This document shows, in pieces, positions 1 to 13,278 of a DNA stretch of 64,000 nucleotides. Both the position numbers and the translations under genes were made by a program. The notes under the pieces are model-generated. The model saw only the letters and a list, made by a program, of their open reading frames with translations, was not told the DNA's origin and searched no databases. The stretch is from Prostheceraeus crozeri (taxonomy: Eukaryota > Platyhelminthes > Polycladida > Euryleptidae). Location: NCBI GenBank assembly GCA_907163375.1, contig CAJQUW010005272.1:186001-250000 (forward strand), in the 5' to 3' direction. The first letter of the stretch is position 1. Each line of letters starts with the position of its first letter.

Positions 1-3000
1 TCCTGCCCATCACCGATGATGTTGGTGGTCGGACTCGATCCCTCCTACCTCTCCGTCTAACTGCACGCCGCTCCCTGTCCTTCCTGCCCATCCGCGATGG
101 TGTTGGTGGACGGACTCGAGCACTCCTCCCTCTCCGTCTCACTGCACACCGCTCCCTATCCTTCCTGCCCATCCCCGATGATGTTGGTGGTCGGACTCGA
201 GCACTTCTCCCTCTCCGTCTCACTGCACCCCGCTCCCTGTCCTTCCTGCCCATCCCCGATGATGTTGGTGAGCGGACTCGAGCCCTCCTCCCTCTCTGTC
301 TCACTGCACACCGCTCCCTGTCCTTCCTGACCATCCCCGATGATGTTGGTGGTCGGACTCGAGCCCTCCTCCCTCTCCGTCTCACTGCACACCGCTCCCT
401 GTCCTTCCTGCCCATCCCCGAAGATGTTGGTGAGCGGACTCGAGCCCTCCTCCCTCTCCGTCTCACTGCACACCGCTCCCTGTCCTTCCTGCCCATCCCC
501 GATGATGGTTGTGAGCGGACTCGATCCCTCCTCCCTCTCCGTCTCACTGCACACCGCTCCCTGTCCTTGCTGCTCATCCCCGATGATGTTGGTGATCGGA
601 CTCGAGCAGTCCTCCCTCTCCGTCTCACTGCGCACCGCTAGCTGTCCTTCCTGCCTATCCCCGATGATGTTGGTGAGCGGAATCTAGCCCTCCTCCCTCT
701 CCGTCTTACTGCGCACAGCTAGCTGTCCTTCCTGCCCATCCGCGATGATGTTGGTGGTCGGACTCGATCCCTCTTCCCTCTCTGTCTCACTGCGCACCGC
801 TAGATGTCCTTCCTGCCCATCCCCGATGATGTTGGTGGTCGGACTCGATCCCTCCTCCCTCTCCGTCTTACACCACACTGTTCCCTGTGGTTCCTGCCCA
901 TCCCCGATGATGTTGGTGAGCGGACTCAAGCACTCCTCCCTCTCCGTCTCACTGCACACCGCTCCCTGTCCTTCCTGCCCATCCCCGATGATGTTGGTGA
1001 GCGGACTCAAGCACTCCTCCCTCTCCGTCTCACTGCACTACGCTCCCTGTCCTTCCTGCCCATCCCCGATGATGTTGGTGGTCGGACTCGAACCCTCCTT
1101 TCTCTCCGTCTCACTGCACGCCGCTCCCTGTCCTTCCTGCCCATCCCCGATGATGTTGGTGCTCGGTCTCGAGTCCTCCTCCCTCTCCGTCTCACTGCAC
1201 TGCGCTCCCTGTCCTTCCTGCCCATCCCCGATGATGTTGGTGGTCGGACTCGATCCCTGCTCCCTCTCCGTCTTACTGCGCACAGCTAGCTGTCCTTCCT
1301 GCCCATCCGCGATGATGTTGGTGGTCGGACTCGATCCCTCCTCCTTCTCCGTCTCACTGCACACAGCTCCCTGAACTTCCTGCCCATCCCCGATGATGTT
1401 GGTGGTCGGACTCGAGCCCTCCTCCCTCTCCGTCTCACTGCGCACCGCTAGATGTCCTTCCTGCCCATCTCCGATGATGTTGGTGGTCGGACTCGAACCA
1501 TCCTCCCTCTCCGTTTCACTGCACGCCGCTCCCTGTCCTTCCTGCCCATCCGCGATGATGTTGTTGAGCGGACTCGAGCACTCCTCCCTCTCCGTCTCAC
1601 TGCACACCGCTCCCTGTCCTTCCCACCCATCTATGATGATGTTGGTTGGCGGACTCGAGCACTCCTCCCTCTCCGTCTCACTGCACACCGCTCCCTGTCC
1701 TTCCTGCCCATCTCCGATGATGTTGGTGAGCGGACTCGAGCCCTCCTCCCTCTCCGTCTCACTGCGCACCGCTCCCTGTCCTTCCTACCCATCCTCGATG
1801 ATGTTGGTTGTCGGACTCGAGTCCTCCTCCCTCTCCGTCTCACTGCACACCGCTCCCTGTCCTTCCCACCCATCTATGGTGATGTTGGTTGGCGGACTCG
1901 AGCATTCCTCCCTCTCCGTCTCACTGCACACCGCTCCCTGTCCTTCCTGCCCATCTCCGATGATGTTGGTGAGGGGACTCGAGCACTCCTCCCTCTCCGT
2001 CTCACTGCGCACCGCTCCCTGCCCTTCCTACCCATCCTCGATGATGTTGGTTGTCGGACTCGAGTCCTCCTCCCTCTCCGTCTCACTTCACACCGCTCCC
2101 TGCCCTTCCTACCCATCCTCGATGATGTTGGTTGTCGGACTCGAGTCCTCCTCCCTCTCCGTCTCACTTCACACCGCTCCCTGTCCTTCCTGCCCATCCC
2201 CGATGATGTTGGTGAGCGGACTCGAGCCCTCCTCCCTCTCCGTCTCACTGCACACCGCTCCCTGTCCTTCCTGCCCATCTCCGATGATGTTGGTGAGCGG
2301 ACTCGAGCACTCCTCCCTCTCCGTCTCACTGCGCACCGCTCCTTGTCCTTCCTACCCATCCTCGATGATGTTGGTTGTCGGACTCGAGTCCTCCTCCCTC
2401 TCCGTCTCACTGCACACCGCTCCCTGTCCTTCCTGCCCATCCCCGATGATGTTGGTGAGCGGACTCGAGCCCTCCTCCCTCTCCGTCTTACTGCGCACAG
2501 CTAGCTGTCCTTCCTGCCCATCTCCGATGATGTTGGTGGTCGGACTCGAGCACTCCTCCCTCTCCGTCTCACTGCACACCGCTCCCTGTCCTTCCTGCCC
2601 ATCCCCGATGATGTTGGTGGTCGGACTCGAGCCCTCCTCCCTCTCCGTCTCACTGCGCACCGCTAGATGTCCTTCCTGCCCATCGCCGATGATGTTGGTG
2701 GTCGGACTCGATCCCTCCTCCCTCTCCTTCTCACTGCGCACAGCTAGCTGTCCTTCCTGCCCATCTCCGATGATGTTGGTGGTCGGACTCGAGCCCTCCT
2801 CTCTCTCTGTCTCACTGCACACCGCTGCGTGTCCTTCCTGCCCATCCCCGATGATGTTGGTTGGCGGACTCTAGTCCTCCTCCCTCTCCGTCTCACTGCA
2901 CACCGCTCCCTGTCTTTCCTGCCCATCCCCGATGATGTTGGTTGTCGGACTCGAGCATTCCTCCCTCTCCGTCTCAGTGCACACCGCTCCCTGTCCTTCC

Positions 3001-6000
3001 TGCCTATCCCCGATGATGTTGGTGAGCGGACTCGAGCCCTCCTCTCTCTCTGTCTCACTGCACACCGCTGCCTGTCCTTCCTACCCAGCCCCGATGATGT
3101 TGGTGGTCGGACTCGAACCCTCCTCCCTCTCCGTCTCACTGCACACCGCTCCCTGTCCTTCCTGCCCATCCCCGATGATGTTGGTTGTCGGACTCGAGCA
3201 TTCCTCCCTCTCCGTCTCACTGCACACCGCTCCCTGTCCTTCCTGCCTATCCCCGATGATGTTGGTGAGCGGACTAGAGCACTCCTCCCTCTCCGTCTCA
3301 CTGCGCTCACATCCCTGTCCTTCCTGCCCATCTACGATGATGTTGCTTTGCGGACTCGAGTCCTCCTCCCTCTCCGTCTCACTGCACACAGCTCCCTGTC
3401 CTTCCTGCCCATCCCCGATGATGTTGGTGGTCGGACTCGAGCACTCCTCCCTCTCCGTCTCACTGCACTCCGCTTCCTGTCCTTCCTGCCCATCTCCGAT
3501 GATGTTGGTGGTCGGACTCGAACCCTCCTCCCTCTCCGTCTCACTGCACGCCGCTCCCTGTCCTTCCTGCCCATCCGCGATGATGTTGGTGAGCGGACTC
3601 GAGCACTCCTCCCTCTCCGTCTCACTGCACACCGCTCCCTGTCCTTCCCACCCATCTACGATGATGTTGGTGGTCGGACTCGAGCACTCCTCCCTCTCCG
3701 TCTCACTGCACACCGCTCCCTGTCCTTCCTGCCCATCTCCGATGATGTTGGTGAGCGGACTCGATCCCTCCTCCCTCTCCGTCTCACTGCGCACCGCTCC
3801 CTGTACTTGCTACATATCCTCGATGATGTTGGTAGTCGGACTCGAGTCCTCCTCCCTCTCCGTCTCACTGCACACCGCTCCCTGTCCTTCCTGCCCATCC
3901 CCAATGATGTTGGTGAGCGGACTCGATCCCTCCCTCTCCGTCTTACTGCGCACAGCTAGCTGTCCTTCCTGCCCATCCGCGATGATGTTGGTGGTCGGAC
4001 TCGATCCCTCCTCCCTCTCCGTCTCACTGCGCACCGCTCCCTGTCCTTCCTGCCCATCGCCGATGATGTTGGTGGTCGGACTCGATCCCTCCTCCCTCTC
4101 CTTCTCGCTGCGCACAGCTAGCTGTCCTTCCTGCCCATCCCCGATGATGGTTGTGAGCGGACTCGATCCCTCCTCCCTCTCCGTCTCACTGCACACCGCT
4201 CCCTGTCCTTGCTGCTCATCCCCGATGATGTTGGTGATCGGACTCGAGCAGTCCTCCCTCTCCGTCTCACTGCGCACCGCTAGCTGTCCTTCCTGCCTAT
4301 CCCCGATGATGTTGGTGAGCGGAATCTAGCCCTCCTCCCTCTCCGTCTTACTGCGCACAGCTAGCTGTCCTTCCTGCCCATCCGCGATGATGTTGGTGGT
4401 CGGACTTGATCCCTCCTCCCTCTCTGTCTCAGTGCGCACCGCTCCCTGTCCTTCCTGCCCATCCCCGATGATGTTGGTGGTCGGACTCGAGTCCTCCTCC
4501 CTCTCCGTCTCACTGCAAACCGCTCCCTGTCCTTCCTGCCCATCCCCGATGATGTTGGTGAGCGGACTCGAGCCCTCCTCCCTCTCCATCTTACTGCGCA
4601 CAGCTAGCTGTCCTTCCTGCCCATCTCCGATGATGTTGGTGGTCGGACTCGAGCCCTCCTCCCTCTCCGTCTCACTGCACACCGCTCCCTGTCCTTCCTG
4701 CCCATCCCCGATGATGTTGGTGGTCGGACTCGAGCCCTCCTCCCTCTCCGTCTCACTGCGCACCGCTAGATGTCCTTCCTGCCCATCGCCGATGATGTTG
4801 GTGGTCGGACTCGATCCCTCCTCCCTCTCCTTCTCACTGCGCACAGCTAGCTGTCCTTCCTGCACATCCCCGATGATGTTGGTCAGCGGACTCGAGCCCT
4901 CCTCTCTCTCTGTCTCACTGCACACCGCTGCCTGTTTTTCCTGCCCATCCCCGATGATGTTGGTTGGCGGACTCTAGTCCTCCTCCCTCTCCGTCTCAAT
5001 GCACACCGCTCCCTGTCCTTCCTGCCCATCCCCGATGATGTTGGTTGTCGGACTCGAGCATTCCTCCCTCTCCGTCTCACTGCACACCGCTCCCTGTCCT
5101 TCCTGCCCATTCCCGATGATGTTGGTGAGCGGACTCGAGCCCTCCTCTCTCTCTGTCTCACTGCACACCGCTGCCTGTCCTTCCTACCCATCCCCGATGA
5201 TGTTGGTGGTCGGACTCGAACCCTCCTCCCTCTCCGTCTCACTGCACACCGCTCCCTGTCCTTCCTGCCCATCCCGATGATGTTGGTTGTCGGACTCGAG
5301 CATTCCTCCCTCTCCGTCTCACTGCACACCGCTCCCTGTCCTTCCTGCCTATCCCCGATGATGTTGGTGAGCGGACTCGAGCCCTCCTCCCTCTCCGTCT
5401 CAATGCACTCACATCCCTGTCCTTCCTGCCCATCCCCGATGATGTTGGTGAGCGGACTCGAGCCCTCCTCCCTCTCCGTCTCAATGCGCTCACATCCCTG
5501 TCCTTCCTGCCCATCTACGATGATGTTGCTTTGCGGACTCGAGTCCTCCTCCCTCTCCGTCTCACTGCACACAGCTCCCTGTCCTTCCTGCCCATCCCCG
5601 ATGATGTTGGTGGTCGGACTCGAGCACTCCTCCCTCTCCGTCTCACTGCACGCCGCTTCCTGTCCTTCCTGCCCATCTCCGATGATGTTGGTGGTCGGAC
5701 TCGAACCCTCCTCCCTCTCCGTCTCACTGCACGCCGCTCCCTGTCCTTCCTGCCCATCCCCGATGATGTTGGTGAGCGGACTCGAGCACTCCTCCCTCTC
5801 CGTCTCACTGCACACCGCTCCCTGTCCTTCCCACCCATCTACGATGATGTTGGTGGTCGGACTCGAGCACTCCTCCCTCTCCGTCTCACTGCACACCGCT
5901 CCCTGTCCTTCCTGCCCATCTCCGATGATGTTGGTGAGCGGACTCGATCCCTCCTCCCTCTCCGTCTCACTGCGCACCGCTCCCTGTCCTTCCTGCCCAT

Positions 6001-9000
6001 CCCCGATGATGTTGGTGGTCGGACTCGAGCACTCCTCCCTCTCCGTCTCACTGCACGCCGCTTCCTGTCCTTCCTGCCCATCTCCGATGATGTTGGTGGT
6101 CGGACTCGAACCCTCCTCCCTCTCCGTCTCACTGCACGCCGCTCCCTGTCCTTCCTGCCCATCCCCGATGATGTTGGTGAGCGGACTCGAGCACTCCTCC
6201 CTCTCCGTCTCACTGCACACCGCTCCCTGTCCTTCCCACCCATCTACGATGATGTTGGTGGTCGGACTCGAGTCCTCCTCCCTCTCCGTCTCACTGCACA
6301 CCGCTCCCTGTCCTTCCTGCCCATCCCCAATGATGTTGGTGAGCGGACTCGATCCCTCCCTCTCCGTCTTACTGCGCACAGCTAGCTGTCCTTCCTGCCC
6401 ATCCGCGATGATGTTGGTGGTCGGACTCGATCCCTCCTCCCTCTCCGTCTCACTGCGCACCGCTCCCTGTCCTTCCTGCCCATCGCCGATGATGTTGGTG
6501 GTCGGACTCGATCCCTCCGCCCTCTCCTTCTCGCTGCGCACAGCTAGCTGTCCTTCCTGCACATCCCCGATGATGTTGGTCAGCGGACTCGAGCCCTCCT
6601 CTCTCTCTGTCTCACTGCACACCGCTGCCTGTCCTTCCTGCCCATCCCCGATGATGTTGGTGGTCGGACTCGAACCCTCCTCCCTCTCCGTCTCACTGCA
6701 CACCGCTCCCTGTCCTTCCTGCCCATCCCCGATGATGTTGGTTGTCGGACTCGAGCATTCCTCCCTCTCCGTCTCACTGCACACGGCTCCCTGTCCTTCC
6801 TGCCCATCCCCGATGATGTTGGTGAGCGGACTCGAGCCCTCCTCCCTCTCCGTCTGACTGCACACCGCTCCCTGTCCTTCCTGACCATCCCCGATGATGT
6901 TGGTGGTCGGACTCGAGCCCTCCTCCCTCTCCGTCTCACTGCACACCGCTCCCTGTCCTTCCTGCCCATCCCCGAAGATGTTGGTGAGCGGACTCGATCC
7001 CTCCTCCCTCTCCGTCTCACTGCACACCGCTCCCTGTCCTTCCTGCCCATCCCCGATGATGGTGGTGGTCGGACTCGATCCCTCCTCCCTCTCCGTCTCA
7101 ATGCACACCGCTCCCTGTCCTTCCTGCCCATCCCCGATGATGTTGGTGGGCGAACTCAAGCCCTCCTCCCTCTCCGTCTCACTGCACACCGCTCCCTGTC
7201 CTTCCTGGCCATCCCGATGATGTTGGTGAGCGGACTCGAGCCCTCCTCCCCCTCCGTCTCACTGCACACCGCTCCCTCTCCTTCCTGCCCATCCCCGATG
7301 ATGTTGGTTGTCGGACTCGAGCATTCCTCCCTCTCCGTCTCACTGCACACCGCTCCCTGTCCTTCCTGCCTATCCCCGATGATGTTGGTGAGCGGACTCG
7401 AGCACTCCTCCCTCTCCGTCTCACTGCACACCGCTCCCTGTCCTTCCTGCCCATCCCCGATGATGTTGGTGGTCGGACTCGATCCCTCCTCCCTCTCCGT
7501 CTCACTGCACACCGCTCCCTGTCCTTCCTGCCCATCCCCGATGATGTTGGTGGTCGGACTCGATCCCTCCTCCCTCTACGTCTCACTGCACCGCGCTCCC
7601 TGTTCTTCCTGCCCATCCCCGATGATGTTGGTGGGCGGACTCGATCCCTCCTCCCTCTACGTCTCACTGCACCGTGCTCCCTGTTCTTCCTGCCCATCCC
7701 CGATGATGTTGGTGAGCGGACTCGAGCCCTCGTCTCTCTCCGTCTCACTGCACACCGCTGCCTGTCCTTCCTGCCCATCCCCAATGATGTTGGTGGGCGG
7801 ACTCGATCCCTCCTCCCTCTCCGTCTCACTGCACACCGCTCCCTGTCCTTCCTGCCCATCCCCAATGATGTTGGTGGGCGGACTCGATCCCTCCTCTCTC
7901 TCTGTCTCACTGCACACCGCTGCCTGTCCTTCCTGCCCATCCCCAATGATGTTGGTGGGCGGACTCGAGTCCTCCTCCCTCTCCGTCTCACTGCACACCG
8001 CTCCCTGTCCTTCCTGCCCATCCCCAATGATATTGGTGGGCGGACTCGATCCCTCCTCCCTCTACGTCTCACTGCACCGCGCTCCCTGTTTTTCCTGCCC
8101 ATCCCCGATGATGTTGGTGAGCGGACTCGAGCCCTCGTCTCTCTACGTCTCACTGCACACCGCTCCCTGTCCTTCCTGCCCATCCCCGATGATGTTGGTG
8201 AGCGGACTCGAGCCCTCCTCCCTCTCCGTCTCACTGCACACCGCTCCCTGTCCTTCCTGCCCATTCCCGATGATGTTGGTGGTCGGACTCGAGCACTCCT
8301 CCCTCTCCGTCTCACTGCACACCGCTCCCTGTCCTTCCTGCCCATCCCCGATGATGTTGGTGGTCGGACTCGATCCCTCCTCCCTCTCCGTCTCACTGCA
8401 CACCGCTCCCTGTACTTCCTGCCCATCCCCGATGATGTTGGTGGTCTGACTCGATCCCTCCTCCCTCTCCGTCTCACTGCACACCGCTCCCTGTCCTTCC
8501 TGCCCATCCCCGATGATGTTGGTGGTCGGACTCGAGCCCTCCTCCCTCTCCGTCTCACTGCACACCGCTCCCTGTCCTTCCTGCCCATCCCCGATGATGT
8601 TGGTGGTCGGACTCGATCCCTCCTCCCTCTCCGTCTCACTGCACACCGCTCCCTGTCCTTCCTGTCCATCCCAAATGATGTTGGTGGTCGGACTCGAGCC
8701 CTCCTCCCTCTCCGTCTCACTTCACACCGCTCCCTGTCCTTCCTGCCCATTCCCGATGATGTTGGTGGTCGCACTCGAGCACTCCTCCCTCTCCGTCTCA
8801 CTGCACACCGCTCCCTGTCCTTCCTGCCCATCCCCGATGATGTTGGTGAGCGGACTCGAGCACTCCTCCCTCTCCGTCTCACTGCACACCACTCCCTGTC
8901 CTTCCTGCCCATCCCCGATGATATTGATGGTCGGACTCGATCCCTCCTCCCTCTCCGTCTCAATGCACTCACATCCCTGTCCTTCCTGCCCATCCCCGAT

Positions 9001-12000
9001 GATGTTGGTGAGCGGACTCGAGCCCTCCTCCCTCTCCGTCTCACTGCGCTCACATCCCTGTCCTTCCTGCCCATCTACGATGATGTTGCTTTGCGGAATC
9101 GATCCCTCCTCCCTCTCCGTCTCACTGCACACCGCTCCCTGTCCTTCCTACCCATCCCCGATGATGTTGATGGTCGGACTCGAGCACTCCCCCCACTCCG
9201 TCTCACTGCACACCGCTCCCTGTCCTTCCTGTCCATCCCCAATGATGTTGGTGGTCGGACTCGAGCCCTCCTCCCTCTCCGTCTCACTGCACACCGCTCC
9301 CTGTCCTTCCTGCCCATTCCCGATGATGTTGGTGGTCGGACTCGAGCACTCCTCCCTCTCCGTCTCACTGCACACCGCTCCCTGTCCTTCCTGCCCATCT
9401 CCGATGATGTTGGTGAGCGGACTCGAGCCCTCCTCCCTCTCCGTCTTACTGCACACCGCTCCCTGTCCTTCCTGCCCATCCCCGATGATGTTGGTGGTCG
9501 GACTCGAGTCCTCCTCCCTCTCCGTCTCACTGCACACCGCTCCCTGTCCTTCCTGCCCATCCCCGATGATGTTGGTGAGCGGACTAGAGCACTCCTCCCT
9601 CTCCGTCTCAATGCACTCACATCCCTGTGCTTCCTGCCCATCCCCAATGATGTTGGTGGTCGGACTCGAGCCCTCCTCCCTCTCCGTCTCACTGCACACC
9701 GCTCCCTGTCCTTCCTGCCCATTCCCGATGATGTTGGTGGTCGGACTCGAGCCCTCCTCCCTCTCCGTCTCACTGCACACCGCTCCCTGTCCTTCCTGCC
9801 CATTCCCGATGATGTTGGTGGTCGGACTCGAGCACTCCTCCCTCTCCGTCTCACTGCACACCGCTCCCTGTTCTTCCTGCCCATCCCCGATGATGTTGGT
9901 GAGCGGACTCGAGCCCTCCTCCCTCTCCGTCTCACTGCACACCACACTGCTCCCTGTCCTTCCTGCCCATCCCCGATGATGTTGGTGAGCGGACTCGAGC
10001 CCTCCTCCCTCTCCGTCTCAATGCACTCACATCCCTGTCCTTCCTGCCCATCCCCGATGATGTTGGTGAGCGGACTCGAGCCCTCCTCCCACTCCGTCTC
10101 ACTGCACACCGCTCCCTGTCCTTCCTGCCCATCCCCGATGATGTTGGTGGTCGGACTCGAGTCCTCCTCCCTCTCCGTCTCACTGTTCACCGCTCCCTGT
10201 CCTTCCTTCCCATCCCCGATGATGTTGGTGGTCGGACTCGAGCCCTCCTCCCTCTCCGTCTCACTGCACACCGCTCCCTGTCCTTCCTGCCCATCCCCGA
10301 TGATGTTGGTTGGCGGACTCTAGTCCTCCTCCCTCTCCGTCTCACTGCACACCGCTCCCTGTCCTTCCTGCCCATCCCCGATGATGTTGGTGGTCGGACT
10401 CGAGCACTCCTCTCTCTCCGTCTCACTGCACGCCGCTCCCTGTCCTTCCTGCCCATCCCCGATGATGTTGGTGGTCGGACTCGAGTCCTCCTCCCTCTCC
10501 GTCTCAGTGCACACCACACTGCTCCCTGTCCTTCCTGCCCATCCCCGATGATGTTGGTGAGCGGACTCGAGCCCTCCTCCCTCTCCGTCTCAATGCACAC
10601 CGCTCCCTGTCCTTCCTGCCCATCCCCGATGATGTTGGTGAGCGGACTCGAGCCCTCCTCCCTCTCCGTCTCACTGCGCTCACATCCCTGTCCTTCCTGC
10701 CCATCTACGATGATGTTGCTTTGCGGAATCGATCCCTCCTCCCTCTCCGTCTCACTGCACACAGCTCCCTGTCCTTCCTGTCCATCCCCAATGATGTTGG
10801 TGGTCGGACTCGAGCCCTCCTCCCTCTCCGTCTCACTGCACACCGCTCCCTGTCCTTCCTGCCCATTCCCGATGATGTTGGTGGTCGGACTCGAGCACTC
10901 CTCCCTCTCCGTCTCACTGCACACCGCTCCCTGTCCTTCCTGCCCATACCCGATGATGTTGGTGAGCGGACTCGAGCACTCCTCCCTCTCCGTCTCACTG
11001 CACACCACACTGCTCCCTGTCCTTCCTGCCCATCCCCGATGATGTTGGTGAGCGGACTCGAGCCCTCCTCCCTCTCCGTCTCAATGCACTCACATCCCTG
11101 TCCTTCCTGCCCATCCCCGATGATGTTGGTGAGCGGACTCGAGCCCTCCTCCCTCTCCGTCTCACTGCGCTCACATCCCTGTCCTTCCTGCCCATCTACG
11201 ATGATGTTGCTTTGCGGACTCGAGTCCTCCTCCCTCTCCGTCTCACTGCACACCGCTCCCTGTCCTTCCTGCCCATCCCCGATGATGTTGGTGGTCGGAC
11301 TCGAGTCCTCCTCCCTCTCCGTCTCACTGCACACCGCTCCCTGTCCTTCCTTCCCATCCCCGATGATGTTGGTGGTCGGACTCGAGCCCTCCTCCCTCTC
11401 CGTCTCACTGCACACCGCTCCCTGTCCTTCCTGCCCATCCCCGATGATGTTGGTTGGCGGACTCTAGTCCTCCTCCCTCTCCGTCTCACTGCACACCGCT
11501 CCCTGTCCTTCCTGCCCATCCCCGATGATGTTGGTGGTCGGACTCGAGCCCTCCTCCCTCTCCGTCTCACTGCACGCCGCTCCCTGTCCTTCCTGCCCAT
11601 CCCCGATGATGTTGGTGGTCGGACTCGAGTCCTCCTCCGTCTCCGTCTCACTGCACACCGCTCCCTGTCCTTCCTGCCCATCCCCGATGATGTTGGTGAG
11701 CGGACTCGAGTCCTCCTCCGTCTCCGTCTCACTGCACGCCGCTCCCTGTCCTTCCTGCCCATCCCCGATGATGTTGGTGGGCGCACGCGCGACCTCCTCT
11801 ATCTCCGTCTTACACCACACTGCTCCCTGTCCTTCCTGCCCATCCCCGATGATGTTGGTGAGCGGACTCGAGCACTCCTCCATCTCCGTCTCACTGCACA
11901 CCGCTCCCTGTCCTTCCTGCCCATCCCCGATGATGTTGGTGGGCGGACTCGAGCACTCCTCCCTGTCCGTCTCACTGCACACCGCTCCCTGTACTTCCTG

Positions 12001-12196
12001 CTCATCCCCGATGATGTTGGTGAGCGAACTCGAGCACTCCTCCCTCTCCGTCTCTTTGCACACCGCTCCCTGTCCTTCCTGCCCATCCCCGATGATGTTT
12101 TTTGGTGAGCGGACTCGAGCACTCCTCCCTCTCCGTCTCACTGCACACCGCTCCCTGTCCTTCCTGCCCATCCCCAATGATGTTGGTTAGCTGACT
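1..12196. repeat. 81-bp satellite array, block 1
   Basis: About 150 head-to-tail copies of an 81-bp unit. The plus strand is pyrimidine-rich and each unit carries the constant core gatgatgttggtg followed by either 'gtcgg' or 'agcgg', then gactcgag. Units differ by shared variants (for example gagccc, gatccc, gagcac or gagtcc after the core), as expected under unequal exchange and conversion. Because 81 is a multiple of 3, open frames run for hundreds of codons on both strands, including a Glu/Gly-rich frame and an Arg-rich frame on the minus strand. Stops are scattered through the array and no splice-bounded or start-bounded gene stands out, so I read it as satellite DNA, not coding sequence. 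The array runs off the left edge of the window. Confidence 0.95.
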
Positions 12197-12690
12197 CGAG
12201 CGCTCGATTCACAGCCGTCGAGCTGTGCGGTCGGATTTCTCTAGCACCTCCTGCATCGTTGTGCATGAGTGTTGCTTATTGACTGCGTCACACCGCCAGC
12301 CAGCTACCACGATTTTCACGTCTTCGCATGGTATGATGATTCAATACACCAAGTCAGAACTTTTTGGTATTCGCAACAATCCTTGCCTGGGTCTATCTCA
12401 TCAAGCAAAGAGAAGCATTTTCTTTCTGAAAATCAGGAATACCAAGCATGCATGTAGCCATCAACCAACTTTCAATATTCAACGACGCATTACTATTCGA
12501 CGCCGAAAACCGTCAGTGACATGCCTACGTCAATGACCTCGAGTACTACGACCTATCCCTCAATGTGAACGTCATGCATTGAAGCCTACCAAGCAGCTTT
12601 CTCTTGGCCTCTATAATATAAGATCCCTTAACAACAATTAACAACAATGAAATTAAATAAACGATAGATCAAATTGCCATGCAAAAGATG

Positions 12691-12764
12691 TGCGGCTGGT
12701 AGGATTCGAACCTACGACCAAGGTTAACTAGACCTGCGCTCTAACCAACTGAGCTACGAGCCAC
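12691..12764 (-). tRNA. tRNA-Thr(AGT)-like sequence, copy 1, probably not functional
   Basis: On the minus strand the D arm (AGCTCAGTTGGTTAGAGC), a Thr-like anticodon loop (CTAGTTA, anticodon AGT) and a full TpsiC arm (GTAGG-TTCGAAT-CCTAC) can be read. The acceptor stem GTGGCTC/CAGCCGC has one mismatch. There is one extra base between the acceptor and D stems, a C-T mismatch at the outer end of the anticodon stem, and T rather than A at position 37. These faults suggest a tRNA-derived sequence and not a working gene. A short T run follows it. A covariance-model score would decide. Confidence 0.5.
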
Positions 12765-12988
12765 TTACGCGACTCTGTCAATTGGCAGGATCAAACCCTC
12801 ACCACCACACATCAGTTGTCAAGGCAATAATAATCAATGAATAAATAACACGTCACAATTGTGACCGCCGACATTAAGGCAAGTAGCGGGGATCGATTGT
12901 CCACCAAAGCATCTTAAACCATGTCGTGAATGCAATTAACAACAATGAGATTAAATACACGATAGATCAAATTGCCATGCAAAAGATG

Positions 12989-13062
12989 TGCGGCTGGTAG
13001 GATTCGAACCTACGACCAAGGTTAACTAGACCTGCGCTCTAACCAACTGAGCTACGAGCCAC
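12989..13062 (-). tRNA. tRNA-Thr(AGT)-like sequence, copy 2, probably not functional
   Basis: Identical to the copy 298 bp upstream, with the same arms and the same faults, because the whole surrounding unit is duplicated. The identity of the two copies points to a recent tandem duplication. Confidence 0.5.
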
Positions 13063-13278
13063 TTACGCGACTCTGTCAATTGGCAGGATCAAACCCTCAC
13101 CACCACACATCAGTTGTCAAGGCAATAATAATCAATGAATAAATAACACGTCACAATTGTGACCGCCGACATTAAGGCAAGTAGCGGGGATCGATTGTCC
13201 ACCAAAGCATCTTAAACCATGTCGTGAATGCAAAGTTGACAACCTTATGTTGGTCGTGACCACAAGGTTGACGACCTT

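Larger units (their letters stand above)
12633..13232. repeat. Two tandem 298-bp units with tRNA-like cores, inserted in the LINE
   Basis: Two nearly identical copies of a 298-bp unit (about 12635-12932 and 12933-13230) lie head to tail inside the LINE endonuclease coding region. The few differences include aaattaaataaacg versus agattaaatacacg. Each copy holds a tRNA-Thr-like sequence on the minus strand, followed on that strand by a T4 run (tcttttgcatg). The rest of the unit is AT-rich with no open frame. After the second copy, the stretch aagttgacaaccttatg is imperfectly repeated as aaggttgacgaccttatg, where the LINE frame resumes. This could be a dimeric tRNA-derived SINE-like insertion or a recently amplified tRNA-containing fragment. 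Confidence 0.8.

Noticed and set aside
4883-7189. 768-codon ORF on the minus strand as a repeat-protein gene
   Set aside because: It is the 81-bp satellite read in one of several open frames. Frame identity changes along it, and other frames are just as open.
7179-9074. 631-codon Arg-rich ORF on the minus strand
   Set aside because: Same satellite in another frame; no start context, splice signal or domain.
1-12196. Splice-donor array (ttggtgagc in many units)
   Set aside because: About half the units read ttggtggtc at this place, and no matching acceptors or exons are seen.
12691-13062. Two working tRNA-Thr genes
   Set aside because: Acceptor mismatch, an extra base before the D stem and a poor anticodon stem argue for tRNA-derived sequence; kept as tRNA-like only.
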